Assembly (NCBI GenBank): GCA_028583405.1
Contig: CM053253.1
Location: 4,505,708-4,569,707 of the forward strand
Reading direction: 5' to 3'
Source: Pogonophryne albipinna
Lineage: Eukaryota > Chordata > Actinopteri > Perciformes > Artedidraconidae
Length of the DNA stretch: 64,000 nucleotides
Shown here: positions 1-27,060 of the stretch, piece by piece
Numbering within the stretch: the stretch's first letter is position 1
Layout: every line of letters begins with the position of its first letter
Notes under the pieces: model-generated
Told to the model about the DNA's origin: nothing
Database searches by the model: none
What the model saw: only the letters and a program-made list of their open reading frames with translations
Translations under genes and position numbers: made by a program

Positions 1-2195
1 AATGATGTGAACAAACTGAAGTGTGAAGTAGACCAAAACATGCAATAAGACACACAAGCATAAGCGGAGTTTGACATTTGTGCTTGGGGGGGGCAAACAT
101 TTTTTACTAACGTCAGTACACAGTCCCAACTATTGCGTGGGGTGCTACGGATACAGTAGCAATGAAGCCAGCGTTCACCGCACTGAGTATGACTTTTCCA
201 CATACGAACACAACTCGTCCCGTCATGCACGCACCATGCCCGCCGTACACACACACTCATATGGAAGGGGCGGTCTCTCCCCCCAACAACAGTGCATTAC
301 ATAACTGTGCACATCTTATACTTATTTGATAACTGCTATATCCCTTGGTTACTTGAACACGCTAATATTATTAACCAGTGTCCTACCTTATTAAAATATT
401 GATATACGAAATATTTGTATTGGAACAGTTTTCGACGTAGTAATGCTGTAACATATTTCAATCACTAGGGGTGGGCAATGCCCCCCCGCAAAATCCACCT
501 ATGCACACAAGGTGAACAGGTAGCACTAGAAATGTTAACATGCTGAACTTGCAGGTGCAAACACTGAACTTTACATGTTGATATTTTTGCTATAGCAGAT
601 TGTGTGGAGGTTGCAGTTTAAATTGAAGTGTTCAAAGGAATCTGCGATGGAAATATCAACCCAGAACGGAAATGGAAAGCAGCAGAAATATAACTTGTCC
701 TGGGAAACAGCTTGAAAGTAGAGTTTAGTTTAACGAAGGCTATAATAGAAATGGATGAAAAGGTTGCATGTTAAACAGAGGGATAGAGAATAGGGAGGCA
801 GTTCAATATGTTTTAAAGTTTGGTTTTAACTCAAGTAAACATGCAGTTAGTCATCATGCAGTCACCAAAACAGATCCAGAGACACACCCTGGGGGGAGAA
901 ATGAGGGAGCTTTGGAATAAAGTAAGAAAGCAAAATAGACATGTAGGAGGAAAGAAGGAAAGAAGGAAGGAAGGAAAGAGCCAAGCAAGGAAGGAAAGAA
1001 TGGGGAAAGGGCCTTGAGAAGTCAACTGAAGGAGCCTAGGGACAAAAAGAGGAAGGAAGGAAAATAGATCAGGAACCAAGGTAATTATGACCTTATATTA
1101 ATATGACGTTTTCTTTGAGACTATTAAGGTGAAATAAGAGAAGGATGCTGACAATAGTTTAATTTTTCACATGAGAAGCTATCAAAAATAGAAATGACTT
1201 TGTGCAATGAATGAATTTGAAATATGTTTTCCTTAATCTTTCATACCTTCTAACAATGGTGTTAACATGCGGCCTCCACCTGGCAGCGGCACACATTCAC
1301 ACATCTGCAGATACACACTTAGGACATATAAAAAAAACCTGTGTGTGCGCTGAGGCAGGAAATTGTAGATTTTTTCTAATTCAAACTTCATGAAGACTTT
1401 TATTTTCACACATTTCTTAAGTATGAAAACAGCAGATACAGAGTCGTAATAAACAAATGAGAACATAACAAACCGAACAACCAACCACAACCCTTCTAAT
1501 AAATAAAATGTCACCTTCAGTTTAAATATCAGTTCTTGGAGCACCTTCATCACGACAACAAAACTGTTTAGGAATGATTTGTTTTCTACCCAATCTGGTA
1601 CTTCTACTCTTATGGTAAAAACACGTTTAATCAGATATTTCAAAAACATGGATAATGCTCGTACACCCTGAATAAGCTGTGTGTTAGAATTTCAAACAAG
1701 AAATAGTCACCTAATGGAAAGCTTTTAAACGTTTTGTCTTTATAACTTGTATGTTCCCTAGAGCAGCTTCCTTCCTCTCAGTTAAACTCACCAGCACTAA
1801 TGAGCTCTACTTTTTTTGGACGTAAACTGGTTTGGAAATAAAATGAAGTGCTTTTGTAAGCCGACCCTGAAGTTAGCATCTCTAGATTTTAGCAGAAATA
1901 AGATCTGTGGCAAACACACGGTTATGATACGTCCACGTTTCGTTCGGGAAAATCATCATTTGTGAAGCGTATATGAAATCCCCAGAAGTAAAAAGCAACT
2001 ACATCACAATCTTCATGTCACCGACGCTAAGCTAAAGGCAGCTAATGGTTGCCATGTTGACATTTAGTTGTATCGACACTCGTTAGCAACCGGTGATTTT
2101 TAAGATACGTTTGAGCTTCAGACATCCCGTGGGATATTTTATGTCGTAGAACAACATTTCAGGCATCCAATCAAAAACACATTCGAAAACCCAAA
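1..2195. other. Intergenic stretch 3' of edem2, no gene seen
   Basis: No exon-like coding segment or RNA gene is recognisable. The short open frames here lack splice context and family resemblance. Positions 948-1075 form a purine-rich (GGAA)n-like stretch. The remainder is AT-rich unique-looking sequence. Confidence 0.5.
948..1075. repeat. Purine-rich GGAA/GAAGG microsatellite-like tract
   Basis: Interrupted runs of GGAA, GAAGG and GGAAAGA make one strand almost pure purine. It is a simple repeat; open frames across it are artefacts. Confidence 0.7.
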
Positions 2196-2391
2196 CTGAA
2201 AAACTGACACGTTGACTTTAAGTGTATTGTGTCAACAGGTTTCACATAAGTGTATTAGGTTAGTTTAAAGCAATAATATCAAGTTAAACATAATATTTTT
2301 CAATCAAACGTAATATTATTGCTTTCAACTAACCTAATACAGTTAAGTGAAATAATACATTTAATTAAAGTCAACGGTTCAGTTTCTTCAG
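2196..2391. repeat. Long imperfect inverted repeat (hairpin/MITE-like)
   Basis: The left arm (about 2196-2280) and right arm (about 2310-2391) are reverse complements with a few mismatches and gaps. Shared blocks include TGTATTAGGTTAGTT and AAAGCAATAATAT. The loop is about 30 nt. It looks like a foldback element. No clear target duplication was identified. Confidence 0.6.
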
Positions 2392-2489
2392 ACTTTGAGA
2401 CACGTGAACCAGATGAGCTAAAAGTGTAACGCTGACTTATCTCCTGGTTTAAGGACTCATTCCTGCACCACTCTACTGGCTTTCCAACT

Positions 2490-2626
2490 TGTTTGTATTA
2501 TTTAACTATTTTATCTGCTTTATTGTGTTGCACTGTTGGAGGAGCCTGTGACCTAAGATTTTCATTGTCATATCTACACTGTAGCGTTGTACAAATGACA
2601 ATAAAAGCCTTGAATCTTGAATCCTC
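2490..2626 (+). repeat. LINE 3' end fragment
   Basis: The segment ends in TGACAATAAAAGCCTTGAATC followed by another TTGAATC, the type of tail seen at the 3' end of fish non-LTR elements. The preceding text is related in reverse orientation to 39650-39780. It could supply the edem2 polyadenylation signal on the other strand. Confidence 0.5.
2519..2524 (-). terminator. Candidate edem2 poly(A) signal (AATAAA, minus strand)
   Basis: TTTATT on the plus strand reads AATAAA in the edem2 direction, about 250 nt after the stop codon. It lies inside a LINE tail, so the site is a proposal only. Confidence 0.3.
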
Positions 2627-2776
2627 ATAACTCCAGTACTCAAACACCACAGGGAATGTTGCTGTCTCTGTTCCCCTTGAAGCTGACATGTTGTACAAAC
2701 ACATTTTCACATTAACAACAAAAGCAAGAGGCACGCTGATCAAGTGTTACAGGAGGTCATGTGATCCAGGTGAGTG

Positions 2777-18179
<15,403 letters not shown>

Positions 18180-18281
18180 GTAGAGACACGAGTGGACACT
18201 TTTTGAAAAATCAAAATATCACAAATAAAACGAATGAAACACACGAGCACAGGTGGGTTTCTGCTGTTGTTTTTCTTCTGT

Positions 18282-18309
18282 CAGGAAGTGAATGATGTGC
18301 GCATGCGCC
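18282..18309 (-). promoter_or_regulatory. edem2 promoter candidate: NRF1 palindrome and ETS-like site
   Basis: TGCGCATGCGCC (18298-18309) contains the full NRF1 core GCGCATGCGC. CAGGAAGTG (18282-18290) resembles an ETS/GABP site. They lie about 105-130 nt upstream of the edem2 ATG, as in housekeeping promoters without TATA. Confidence 0.55.
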
Positions 18310-18600
18310 GTGCGGCTGCGCTGACGAGAAAACTGAGCTGCGTTCAAGAACAAAGCGTTAATTTGTTCACAACATCGGTGATTTTAAAATACGACCGATA
18401 AACAGAGGAGACTTTTATAGGATATTAGAAGATAACTGATAGCATAACAAAACACGAGTTAGCTCCTGTTTTGATGGTAATGCCTCCAAAACAACAGTCA
18501 TTTTAATACGTTTTAGTAGTTGGAGCTGCGTTCAAAACAACAACGTTCAATTCATGTTTATTAAAAAATACATTCATGACTCTAGTTAATCGCCTATCTA

Positions 18601-19060
18601 CAGAGTTGGGAAGTAACTGAGTACATGTACTCAAGTACTGTACTTAAGTACACTTTTGATGTATTTTACTTGAGTATTTCCATTTAACGCTACGATATAC
18701 CTCGACTAAATGCATCTTGGAAAATTGTACTAGTGGACCAACTCTCTAGGTCACAAAAGAGTCAAATTATTTAAATATTTAACAAAAAGTCAATCAGAAC
18801 TTTGTTTTTCTTCAACAGTAAAATGCTACTTGATGCAACAATATTATCTAGAAATGTCCCAAATATAAATACAATTATAAACCCACATAAAGGCTATTTT
18901 TTTGCACAATGATTACTTTAACTTATTAAACTTGAAGTACAATGTGTACTTTTACCTAAGTACAATTATGAATTCAGGACTTTTACTTGTAATGAAGTAT
19001 TTCGACAATAATGTATTGGTATTATTCAAGTCAAGCTTCTGAGTACTTCTTCCACCACTG
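18601..19060. mobile_element. hAT-type MITE, ends CAGAGTTGGGAAGTAAC / CTTCCACCACTG
   Basis: Terminal CAG..CTG, AGTACTT-rich interior, near target duplication CCTATCTA/CCTATCTG (7 of 8). Related text occurs at 36613-37397 and 62755-63000. Confidence 0.6.
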
Positions 19061-19460
19061 CCTATCTGACACAATGTCAACTAATTACGCAAAGTCCTTC
19101 CTGTTTTATTGCCTGAACAAATCAATAAGTGGTTACAGCAGCGTTGCCAACTCTCACGCATCTGGCGTGTGACACACGCTTTCACTCTCAATCTCACGCT
19201 CTCACGCTGCCCAAACTATTCTCACGACAAAAACAAGATGAACCGGCGATCGTTTTTGGTTTTATTATTTACAATGTTGAGTTGACAGCTGCGCAAGCTG
19301 TCGATCCGCTCCCTCCCCGCCCCCACCACCCAACGTTAACAGACAGCAGAGCAGTGGGAGCCGGTTGGTCAATCCCCGACCCGTATTGCGCATGCGTAGA
19401 TCTAAGGTCCAGTAGAAATGATAAAAAAGTAAAAGTCTGCTGCTTATTGTTCTACTAGGC

Positions 19461-20238
19461 CAGTGGTTCTCAAACTTTTTCTGTCAGGCACCCCCTTTGG
19501 AGAAAAAAAAAAGTCGGGCCCCCCCAACACAAATAGTCAGGCTCAGTGGCGGCGCCAGAGATTTATTTTGGGGGTGCTGGTAGCTTGACGTTTCATAGAG
19601 GGTGCTCAAACATTTAGGGTTTCCCATTAATGTACCGGGCGCTACAGTTGAATGTTCTACTGCAACAATCCCCACGCAAATACACAATGTACCTGCGACT
19701 GTTACAATGAAGGCTCGATAATCAGCTCACGGCATATAGGTGTAAGCAGGGGTGAAGTGCTATTTTTTATAGGTGGTGTGTGGACCTCACATAGGGGGGT
19801 CCGGGGGCAAGCTCCCCGTGAAGATTTTTAAATATTGAAGTTAAAAGCATCAATCTGGTGCACTTTGAGAGCAAATTTAAGAGATCTATGGATACATCTC
19901 TCAACACAGAACTGTAAACAGATGTACTACTACTATTTTAAACTTTATTAATTTTTTAATGTCATATAGTATTTCATACCTGTTTTTAATTTATTCTCTT
20001 ATTTTTTTATAACTATAATGATCATATAAATGTGTGCCTCGGAAATAATTGTTTACATTAATGGTGACCAAAATGTTTGAGACCCACTGAGATAACACTT
20101 AGAGTCCTTTAGCTCACTGAGCCTCTCAGTCTGACAGGAGAGGACTCTCCTCCACTTTGTTGTTGAAAAAACTCCTTATATCCGTTAGCGTAGCTCGCTA
20201 GCACCAGAAGCTAACAACAACGATCTCCGGTACCGGTG

Positions 20239-20328
<90 letters not shown>

Positions 20329-20572
20329 CGCACACAAAATGGCTCGTTCCACACACACACAGCCGAGCTTTAATGAAGCACAGAGACCCAGACGTAATAG
20401 TACTGTATCATATTATTTTAGAATCAATCATTTTTAAAATTATGATTTTTTTTTTTTTTTAATCTTTTTTTTTTTTTTTTTTTTTTTAACCATTTTTCCT
20501 CCTGGTCTCTCGCGCCCCCCCTGTCATGCCTCTGCGCCCCCCCCCCCCCCCCACACACTTTGAGAACCACTG
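19461..20572. mobile_element. Nested hAT-type element, CAGTGGTTCTCAAAC ends
   Basis: Begins CAGTGGTTCTCAAAC, ends TTTGAGAACCACTG, and is flanked by TACTAGGC at 19453-19460 and 20573-20580. The interior has a (CT)n array (20235-20324), a poly-T run and a poly-C run. It shares its end sequence with the element at 31254-31610. Confidence 0.8.
20235..20324 (+). repeat. (CT)n microsatellite
   Basis: About 43 CT units on the plus strand, inside the nested hAT element. Confidence 0.95.
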
Positions 20573-21407
20573 TACTAGGCCCAAATAGAGTCAAAGAGTG
20601 TATGAGAGTGAGAGTGTGTTAATTAATATATTTAGCAGTTTGGAGTAAGTCTGTAGATTTGTTTGTGTGTGTGTGTGTTTCATAGGCCTCTCACGATAAT
20701 TAATTTTGTTGGATACATTTTCCCGGAAATGATTGCGATAAACGATAATATTGTCGGCACCGTTGTGTGACCATTTTAGACCACTGACATAATGATAATA
20801 TATAATAATAATTCAAGTACATCCTTTCAAACTGCAAGTCACATCCTCATGTAAATGGCAATTTATCGAGTTCAATTTTATTTATCGTACGATTAGTCAA
20901 TTAATTGCTTATCGCGACAGGCACACAATAAAACAGTGGAAACAAACATGTGTTTGAAACTTTGTGCCCTTTATAGTCTGTGTCCAATATTGTGTATTTG
21001 CATATATTATATATATATCCTATATATATGCTAAGGTCCCGCTACTGACACGATAGCAGTCATTTAGTGCGCATATGTGTAATTAAACCTATGATATCAA
21101 AATCTCACTCCAGCCAGGTACCCAAAGTTGGCAACCCTGGGTTACAGTCAAGTACATTTTTCATTTAGCTGATTAACTATTTCAGTTTACATTTGTGTAG
21201 CGCACAATCTTAATTCAATGAGAGAAATCCAATGATCTTCAATAAGATGCACATTAATTTATTTGTGAATTATGTCCTCCAACAGCTAAAATCTGAGATG
21301 ACACCAGCTCGCTTTACATATGTCAATATTAATGTCTATTTGTTTATTTTATATATATCCTACTACTTATCTGGTTATCAGTACTGAACTCTTTTACTTA
21401 AAGGTGG

Positions 21408-21777
21408 GGTAGGTAATTTTGGAGAAACCAGCTCGAGTGCGCTAGAATTTGAAAATACACAGCCGGAAAAAATCTGCCACTTCCTTACAGAGCCCCTCCT
21501 CCAACACACACGAACGTGCACATGACCAATGAGGGCACGAGATAAGTTTGTGCACAGATGGAAGGCTGACAGGCAGGTAGGCCATCCAGTTATTTTAGCC
21601 GGGCCGGCTCAGATGATTGGTCGTGCTTTTTACAGCGCTACGGCTTCCACAGATGACATTTTTTTATGTATTTATTGTCAAAGCATTTAATATATTCATT
21701 GCTATCGGGATGTTAAGAGCATTCCATGGAATGTAACAAAAAGTGTTTCTGAAATAAATTACATACCCCACCTTTAA
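21408..21777. mobile_element. TTAA-flanked MITE, TIR AGGTGGGGTAGGTAATTT
   Basis: TTAA-AGGTGGGGTAGGTAATTTT at one end and AAATTACATACCCCACCT-TTAA at the other. An inverted, truncated copy is at 23110-23349. Confidence 0.75.
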
Positions 21778-22256
21778 CTTCCTGTTTTATTTAGATGCTT
21801 TTATTTTGAAGGCGAGTTTACACTGTTGACAGGAAATTGTTGTTGCTACGGAAACAACATGACGAAGATAAGTAATATCTTCTACATATAAAGACGGAGA
21901 AAGCAAAGAATAACGTGTATGTTTAAATGTTAGCACCCCCGAAGAGGCACAAGATCTTACGTTGAGTCTGGATACATTCTAAATCATCAGTAAAGTCTAC
22001 GACCATCTTTTCGTGTGTGTTTCGGGTGCCATCGTGTGGCCTTCTGTAGGCATCGTACTTGCTTCGGCTGCTGCTTGGCTGTTGACCAAGTTCGAGGCCA
22101 TCTTCGTGCGAAATTCACAATTCCATATTCGTGTGTCCATCTGGTGTCAATTTCGGGACAGTGTGACGCCAGCCTTAAGAATGTACTACAACTTGTTACC
22201 TGTATAAAAGACAGCTGTTCACAGAATCAATCAATCACATTCCAACTCTAACTCAC

Positions 22257-22430
22257 TCACTCAGCATCATCAAGGTTATCTTTTAGGAATATGAGCATGT
22301 CCACATTTCCAGGTAGAAACTTGGATGTTTGGGCGTTTACAAAATCCCCTGCTGTGGAAAAACTCTCTTGCTTGGTACTGATGTTGCTGGGACAGAGAGA
22401 TATGCTTTGGTACGGTGGCCCTGAAGTGCA
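22257..22430 (-). pseudogene. hAT transposase C-terminal dimerisation fragment
   Basis: Minus-strand reading includes STKQESFSTAGDFVNAQ and LPGNVDMLIFLKDNL, the conserved C-terminal signature of hAT transposases (usually FSTAGDIV..., DMLIFLKKN). The upstream coding part is absent; the 20-bp tandem repeat begins at its edge. Confidence 0.7.
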
Positions 22431-22750
22431 AGACACCACAGCATTTCAGAAAACTCAACAGCATTTCAGAAAACACTACAGCATTTCACAAAACGCTGCA
22501 GCATTTCACAAAACGCCACAGCATTTCAGAAAACGCCACAGCATTTCACAAAACGCCACAGCATTTCAGAAAACACAACAGCATTTCAGAAAACACTGCA
22601 GCATTTCACAAAACGCCACAGCATTTCACAAAACGCCGCAGCATTTCACAAAACGCCACAGCATTTCACAAAACGCCGCAGCATTTCACAAAACGCCACA
22701 GCATTTCAGAAAACACAACAGCATTTCAGAAAACACAACAGCATTTCACA
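22431..22750 (+). repeat. 20-bp tandem repeat, about 16 units
   Basis: The unit is GCATTTCACAAAACGCCACA with CAGAAAACACAACA-type variants, alternating in blocks. Open frames reading QHFRKHNSISQNATAF repeats follow from the 20-bp period and are not a gene. Confidence 0.95.
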
Positions 22751-23109
22751 TTGGATGGAAAGGGTATTACTTTAGGGAGAACACTTCTTGTTTGTGATTG
22801 GACAGAGCCAGCCAGAGAAGCACTGCTGTGATTGGTTGTTTTTGCTGCCAGTCAAGAAATGACGCTTCGTGATTGGCCCAACACATCAGCCGTTAGCTGT
22901 TAGCACACACTGAGAGCTCACAGCTCCTCATATCTGTTCAGAAACTGGACAAAAGTTAAACATATACAAAACCAGACTGTTGTTGATAAATCAAATTATT
23001 GATTTATTAATTTGAATACAAATTCAAGTTAGTAGCTATTAAAGAATATGAATATCTTAAGTGCTTTGACAAAAAATCCATTAAAAAAAATCATCTGTGG
23101 AAGCCGTAG

Positions 23110-23349
23110 AAAAGCAAAAAGCACGACCAATCATTTTAGCCGGCCGAGCTAAAATAACTGGATGGCCTACCTGCCTGTCAGCTTTCCATCTGTGCACAAA
23201 CTTATCTCGTGTCCTCATTGGTCATGTGCGCGTTCGGGTGTGTTGGAGGAGGGGCTCTGTAAGGAAGTGGCAGATTTTTTCCGGCTGTGTATTTTCAAAT
23301 TCTAGCGCACTCAAGCTGGTTTCTCTAAAATTACCTACCCCACCTTTAA
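23110..23349 (-). mobile_element. Truncated inverted copy of the GGGGTAGGTAATTT MITE
   Basis: Reverse complement of much of 21408-21777, ending AAATTACCTACCCCACCT-TTAA. The other terminus is missing. Confidence 0.65.
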
Positions 23350-23499
23350 GGGACTTACTACCCGAGTGGGTGGAGGACTTTTTTGGTAGCTTTTAGGTCA
23401 AACCTGTTTCCCGGCATGCTAGCCCCTGGCCGGCCACAGTTCCCAACAAGGCTCCTTTCAAGGACCCTTTCGCTGGGTCTCGTCTGGCCTTTGGAGGAC

Positions 23500-25085
23500 C
23501 TCTGAGCCTCCACAAGGCTTCAAGGCAGCATGGAAGGAAACGCAAGGCCAGGATTCCAGCCCCAGCAGCCATAGTTCCAGCTCCAGTCCCAGCCCCAGCA
23601 GCCATGGTCCCGGCCCCAGCAGCCATGGTCCCAGCCTCAGAAGAAATGGTTCAGGCCCTGGTTCCGGCCCCAGCAGCCATGGTCCCTCCTCTAGTCCCAA
23701 CTCAATTCCCTTCTCAAGTCCCTTGTCTAGTTCCTTGTCTAGTCCCTTGTCTAGTCCCTCCTCCAGTCCCTCCTCCAGTCCCTCCTCCAGTTCCTTCTCC
23801 AGCCCCTTCTCAAGTCCCTTCTCTAGTCCCTTTTCAAGTCCCTCCTCTAGTCCCATCTCTAGTCACATCTCTAGTCACATCTCTAGTTCCAACTCAAGTC
23901 CCTTCTCTAGTCCCAACTCAAGTCCCTACTCTAGTCCTCTCTCAAGCCCCCTCTCCAGTCCCCTCTCCAGTCCCCTCTCCAGTCTCCTCTCGAGTCCCCT
24001 CTCAAGTCCCCTCTTGAGTCCCCTTTCAAGTCACCTCTCGAGTCCCCTCTCAAGTCCCTACCCTATGTCCTGGTCCGTTGGGGGTTCCGCTGGGGGTCCT
24101 GCCAACTCCATGTCCTGTCCCGTTGGGGGTCCCGCCGACTACTCTTCTGCCGGGGGTCCTGCCAACCCTATGCCCTGTGCCGTTGGAGGCCCCGCCGACT
24201 ACCCCTCTGCCGGGGGTCCTGCCAACCCTATGTCCTGTGCCGTTGGAGGCCCCGCCGACTACTCTTCTGCCGGGGGTCCTGCCAACTCCATGTCCTGTCC
24301 CGTTGGGGGTCCCGCCGATGACTCTTCTGCCGGGGGTCCTGCCAACCCTATGTCCTGTGCCGTTGGAGGCCCCGCCGTCTACTCTTCTGCCGGGGGTCCT
24401 GCCAGCCCTATGTCCTGTGCCGTTGGAGGTTCTGCTGGGGGTCCTGCCAGCTCCGTGTCCTGTCCCATTGGGGGTCCCGCCGACTGCTCTTCTGCCAATA
24501 CCATATCCTGTCCTGTTGGGGGTCCCGCCGACGCCTGCTCCGCCGGGTTTCCTGCCAGCACCGTGTCCTGTCCTTTTGGGGGTCCCGCCGGCACGTGCTC
24601 CGCCGGCTTTCCTGCCAACGCCGTGTCCTGTCCTGTTTGGGGTCCCGTCGACGCCGGCCCTTGTTCCGTTGTGGGTCCCACTGACACCGGCCCATGTTCC
24701 GTCCGGGGTCCCGTCTGCGCCTGACCCTCCAGGGGTTCCACGAGCTCCTGCCCGTCCTTGTGCCCGGCCCCCTGAGTTCCCCAGCTGCGGCCTTCGCCCT
24801 CGAGCCCGGCCCCCTGAGTGCCGCGGTCTTCACCCTCGAGCCCGTCCCCCTGACTTTCCCGGCCGCGGCCCTCGGGCCCGGCCCCCTGAGTTCGCCCGCT
24901 GTGGCCTTCGTCCCTTTGTGGACTCTGCTTTGCCCCCGGGCCGTCCGCCCGAGTCCCCCTTCTCAACCTCTGCCGTGCCCCGTGCCGCCCGCCCAGATCC
25001 CTCCTCCAGACCCCCTCCATCCGCCCTTCTTGACCTTTTTGACTTTTTAGGGACGTCTGGGATCCGTCCCTTGAGGGGGGGATTA
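23500..25085 (+). mobile_element. Retroelement 3' internal region with proline/serine-rich ORF
   Basis: Three overlapping open frames (23604-24017, 23723-24724, 24078-25091) cover degenerate tandem repeats: first AGTCCCTTCTCT-like units, then about 57-bp units containing GGGGGTCCTGCCAAC. The frame ending at 25091 finishes with FLGTSGIRPLRGG, a C-terminus seen in fish retroelement-derived proteins. A purine tract GAGGGGGGGA (25073-25082) sits just before the LTR. No protease, RT or integrase is visible, so this is the 3' remnant of an LTR element rather than a host gene. Confidence 0.55.
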
Positions 25086-25457
25086 TGTTAGGATCTGTTT
25101 ATTTTATGTTTTATTTTGGAATTGTCTAGGACTGTCGGCTTCCTGTTTTTCATTCAAGGATGTTCACCCCCTGTCTGTCATGTGTGTATTTGTTTTCTGT
25201 CTGTGTTTTCCCTCCAGTGTGATTACCTGATTCTGTTCACCTGTGTCTTTGTGTTTTCCCTCCCCTCCCCAGCTGTGTCTTGATTGGCCATGTGTGTATT
25301 TAAGTTCTTGTTTTGTGGGTTCCTTTTTGTGCTTAGAGGGAGATAGAGTTCCTGTCTGTTTTTTTGTTGTTGATCCTGTTGCCTTTAATAAAGTTTTTTG
25401 CTGTTAAACTATCGTCTGTCTGCACTTGGGTCCTCCCTGCGCTGCTCAACCCTAACA
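25086..25457 (+). mobile_element. LTR (372 bp), probable 3' LTR
   Basis: Bounded by TGTTAGG and CCTAACA inverted termini. Contains a CCAAT-type GATTGGCCA, a TATTTAA box (25297-25303) and AATAAA (25387-25392) in LTR order. The polypurine tract precedes it. No second LTR lies in the window. Confidence 0.7.
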
Positions 25458-25533
25458 GTCATTGTCCATTGCAGCTTCTAACAGGAGTCATTTGGCGGGG
25501 CTCTTGGGGAAAAAAGGTTGGGACCCCCTGATT

Positions 25534-27060
25534 TAGAGTATCTAGAGATGCCATTCGGACCAATGCCCCAGCTGTCTTCCCGGCTCTGATGCACGATGTC
25601 CTCCGTGAAATCCTGAACCGTCCAGTTTTTGTGTATCTTGTTGTCATCTTAATATTCTCACGTACAATGGAGGAACACACCCAACATGTGCAGCAGGTTC
25701 TACAAAGGCTCCTGGAAAACAAACTGTTAACTGAAAAATGCAAATGTCTTGTGGATTCAGTGGTCTTTCTAGGCTACCTCATCAAGCGAGAGCAGGTGAA
25801 AGCAGACCCAGAGAAGGACCAAGCTGTGGCACAACGCCCCAAATCTTCCAGCAGGATGCAGCTCCAGCGTTTTTTGGGGTTTACACATTTTTGTTGTCGA
25901 TATATCAGAGACTGTCGTGTGGCCATTCCTCTCAACCAACTCACCTCTAGGGTTGGGAACCGAAACTCTGTTCCAGATGAAAACCAATAAGAAAATGCCG
26001 GGTACCAATACAAAATACACAATTGTGGTTCTGCTTAACGGTTCCTAAACGCGGTAGACCCTGCATTCCACCGGGTCCCTCTGCGTCGCGGTGACCCGGT
26101 GGAATACAGGGTAGGCGGACTGGCCATCTGTGTGTTCTGGAGAATCACAAAACAGCCGGTCGTCAGCGGGCCGTTGACGGCCGGCTCAGTTCGCTGACGG
26201 CCGGCACCGCCCTTAATTTTTTTAAACGGCATCATGTAAGTTGCGCTGACAGGCGACAGAGGTCCACAGTTGCCCCGCAGCGAGGCTCCCCCCGTCCTCC
26301 CGTAGACAGTTCACGAGCTCAGTCACTTCATAACACCAAAGATGGATCGCGGTAAACGCTCTAAGGTGAGGCTCCACTACACTAAAAAAGAAAAAGACAA
26401 GGCACAGTGTAATGCCGCCTGTTAATAGCTTGCCACAGGCATACTGTAGCTCAGTTAAAATAAAGCACAGCTGTTGTGTAATACACTGTATTGCATGTAT
26501 ATATTTTTTTGTTGTAAAAATGTCAGTTAAAGCTTAAAAGAATAAAGATATTTTTGTTATCTAAACGTTTGACCTCGTTCTTTTACAATTTTGGAATCGA
26601 AACGGGGAATCGATCAGAACCGGAATCGATAAGCAGAATCGGAATCGATATATTTCAAACGATACCCATCCCTACTCACCTCCCCAGCAATCCATGTCTT
26701 CTGGACTCCTCAGGCTGATCCCGCCTTCTCAGAGCTGAAGAGACATTTCTTGTCAGCCTCTACTGACACATCTCTACAGTTAATTGTTGAGATAGAAGAT
26801 ACTTGAAGACGTCTGAGCGCAACTATGACGTTGGCAACAGGGAGCTGCTTGCTGTGAAGCTTGCACTGGAAGAATGAAGTCGCTGGCTGGAGGGCTCTAA
26901 ACATCCATTCCTTGTGTGCACACACCATAGGAACCTACATAAAAACTGTCAAATGATTAAACTCTTGTCAAGCCTGCTGGGCTTTCATTTTTGGCAGATT
27001 CAACTTTACCTTTACCTATTGTTCCGATTCTAGAAACCTACAAACCTGACGCCCTGTCCC
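25534..27060 (+). pseudogene. Ty3/gypsy pol remnant (RT and RNase H), interrupted
   Basis: The first part (25534-25947) carries reverse-transcriptase text: an EMPFG block, [31 protein letters not shown] and [13 protein letters not shown]. The catalytic YLDD is replaced by YLVV, so it is inactive. After the MITE at 25948-26674 the same frame resumes (FWTPQADPAFSELKRHF). RNase H-like NRELLAVKLALEE follows, with stops and frame shifts. Ancient and dead. Confidence 0.75.
25948..26674. mobile_element. hAT-type MITE inside the gypsy RT, 8-bp TSD
   Basis: Ends TAGGGTTGGGAACCGAAAC and AACGATACCCATCCCTA; target duplication CTCACCTC at 25940-25947 and 26675-26682. No coding content. Confidence 0.8.

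Larger units (their letters stand above)
19139..21139. mobile_element. hAT-type element containing a nested hAT element
   Basis: Ends CAGCGTTGCCAACT and GTTGGCAACCCTG, flanked by GGTTACAG at 19131-19138 and 21140-21147. About half its length is the insertion at 19461-20572. No transposase frame is intact. Confidence 0.75.

Noticed and set aside
71..304. 77-codon open frame near the window start
   Set aside because: No similarity to a known family, no splice signals and biased composition; no support for coding.
22291..22831. Open frames with QHFRKHNSISQNATAFHKT repeats
   Set aside because: Product of the 20-bp tandem repeat; not a repeat protein.
23458..25020. Minus-strand frames rich in GLEEGLEKGLE and GPPTGQD
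   Set aside because: Antisense reading of the repetitive retroelement region; no splice context or family match.
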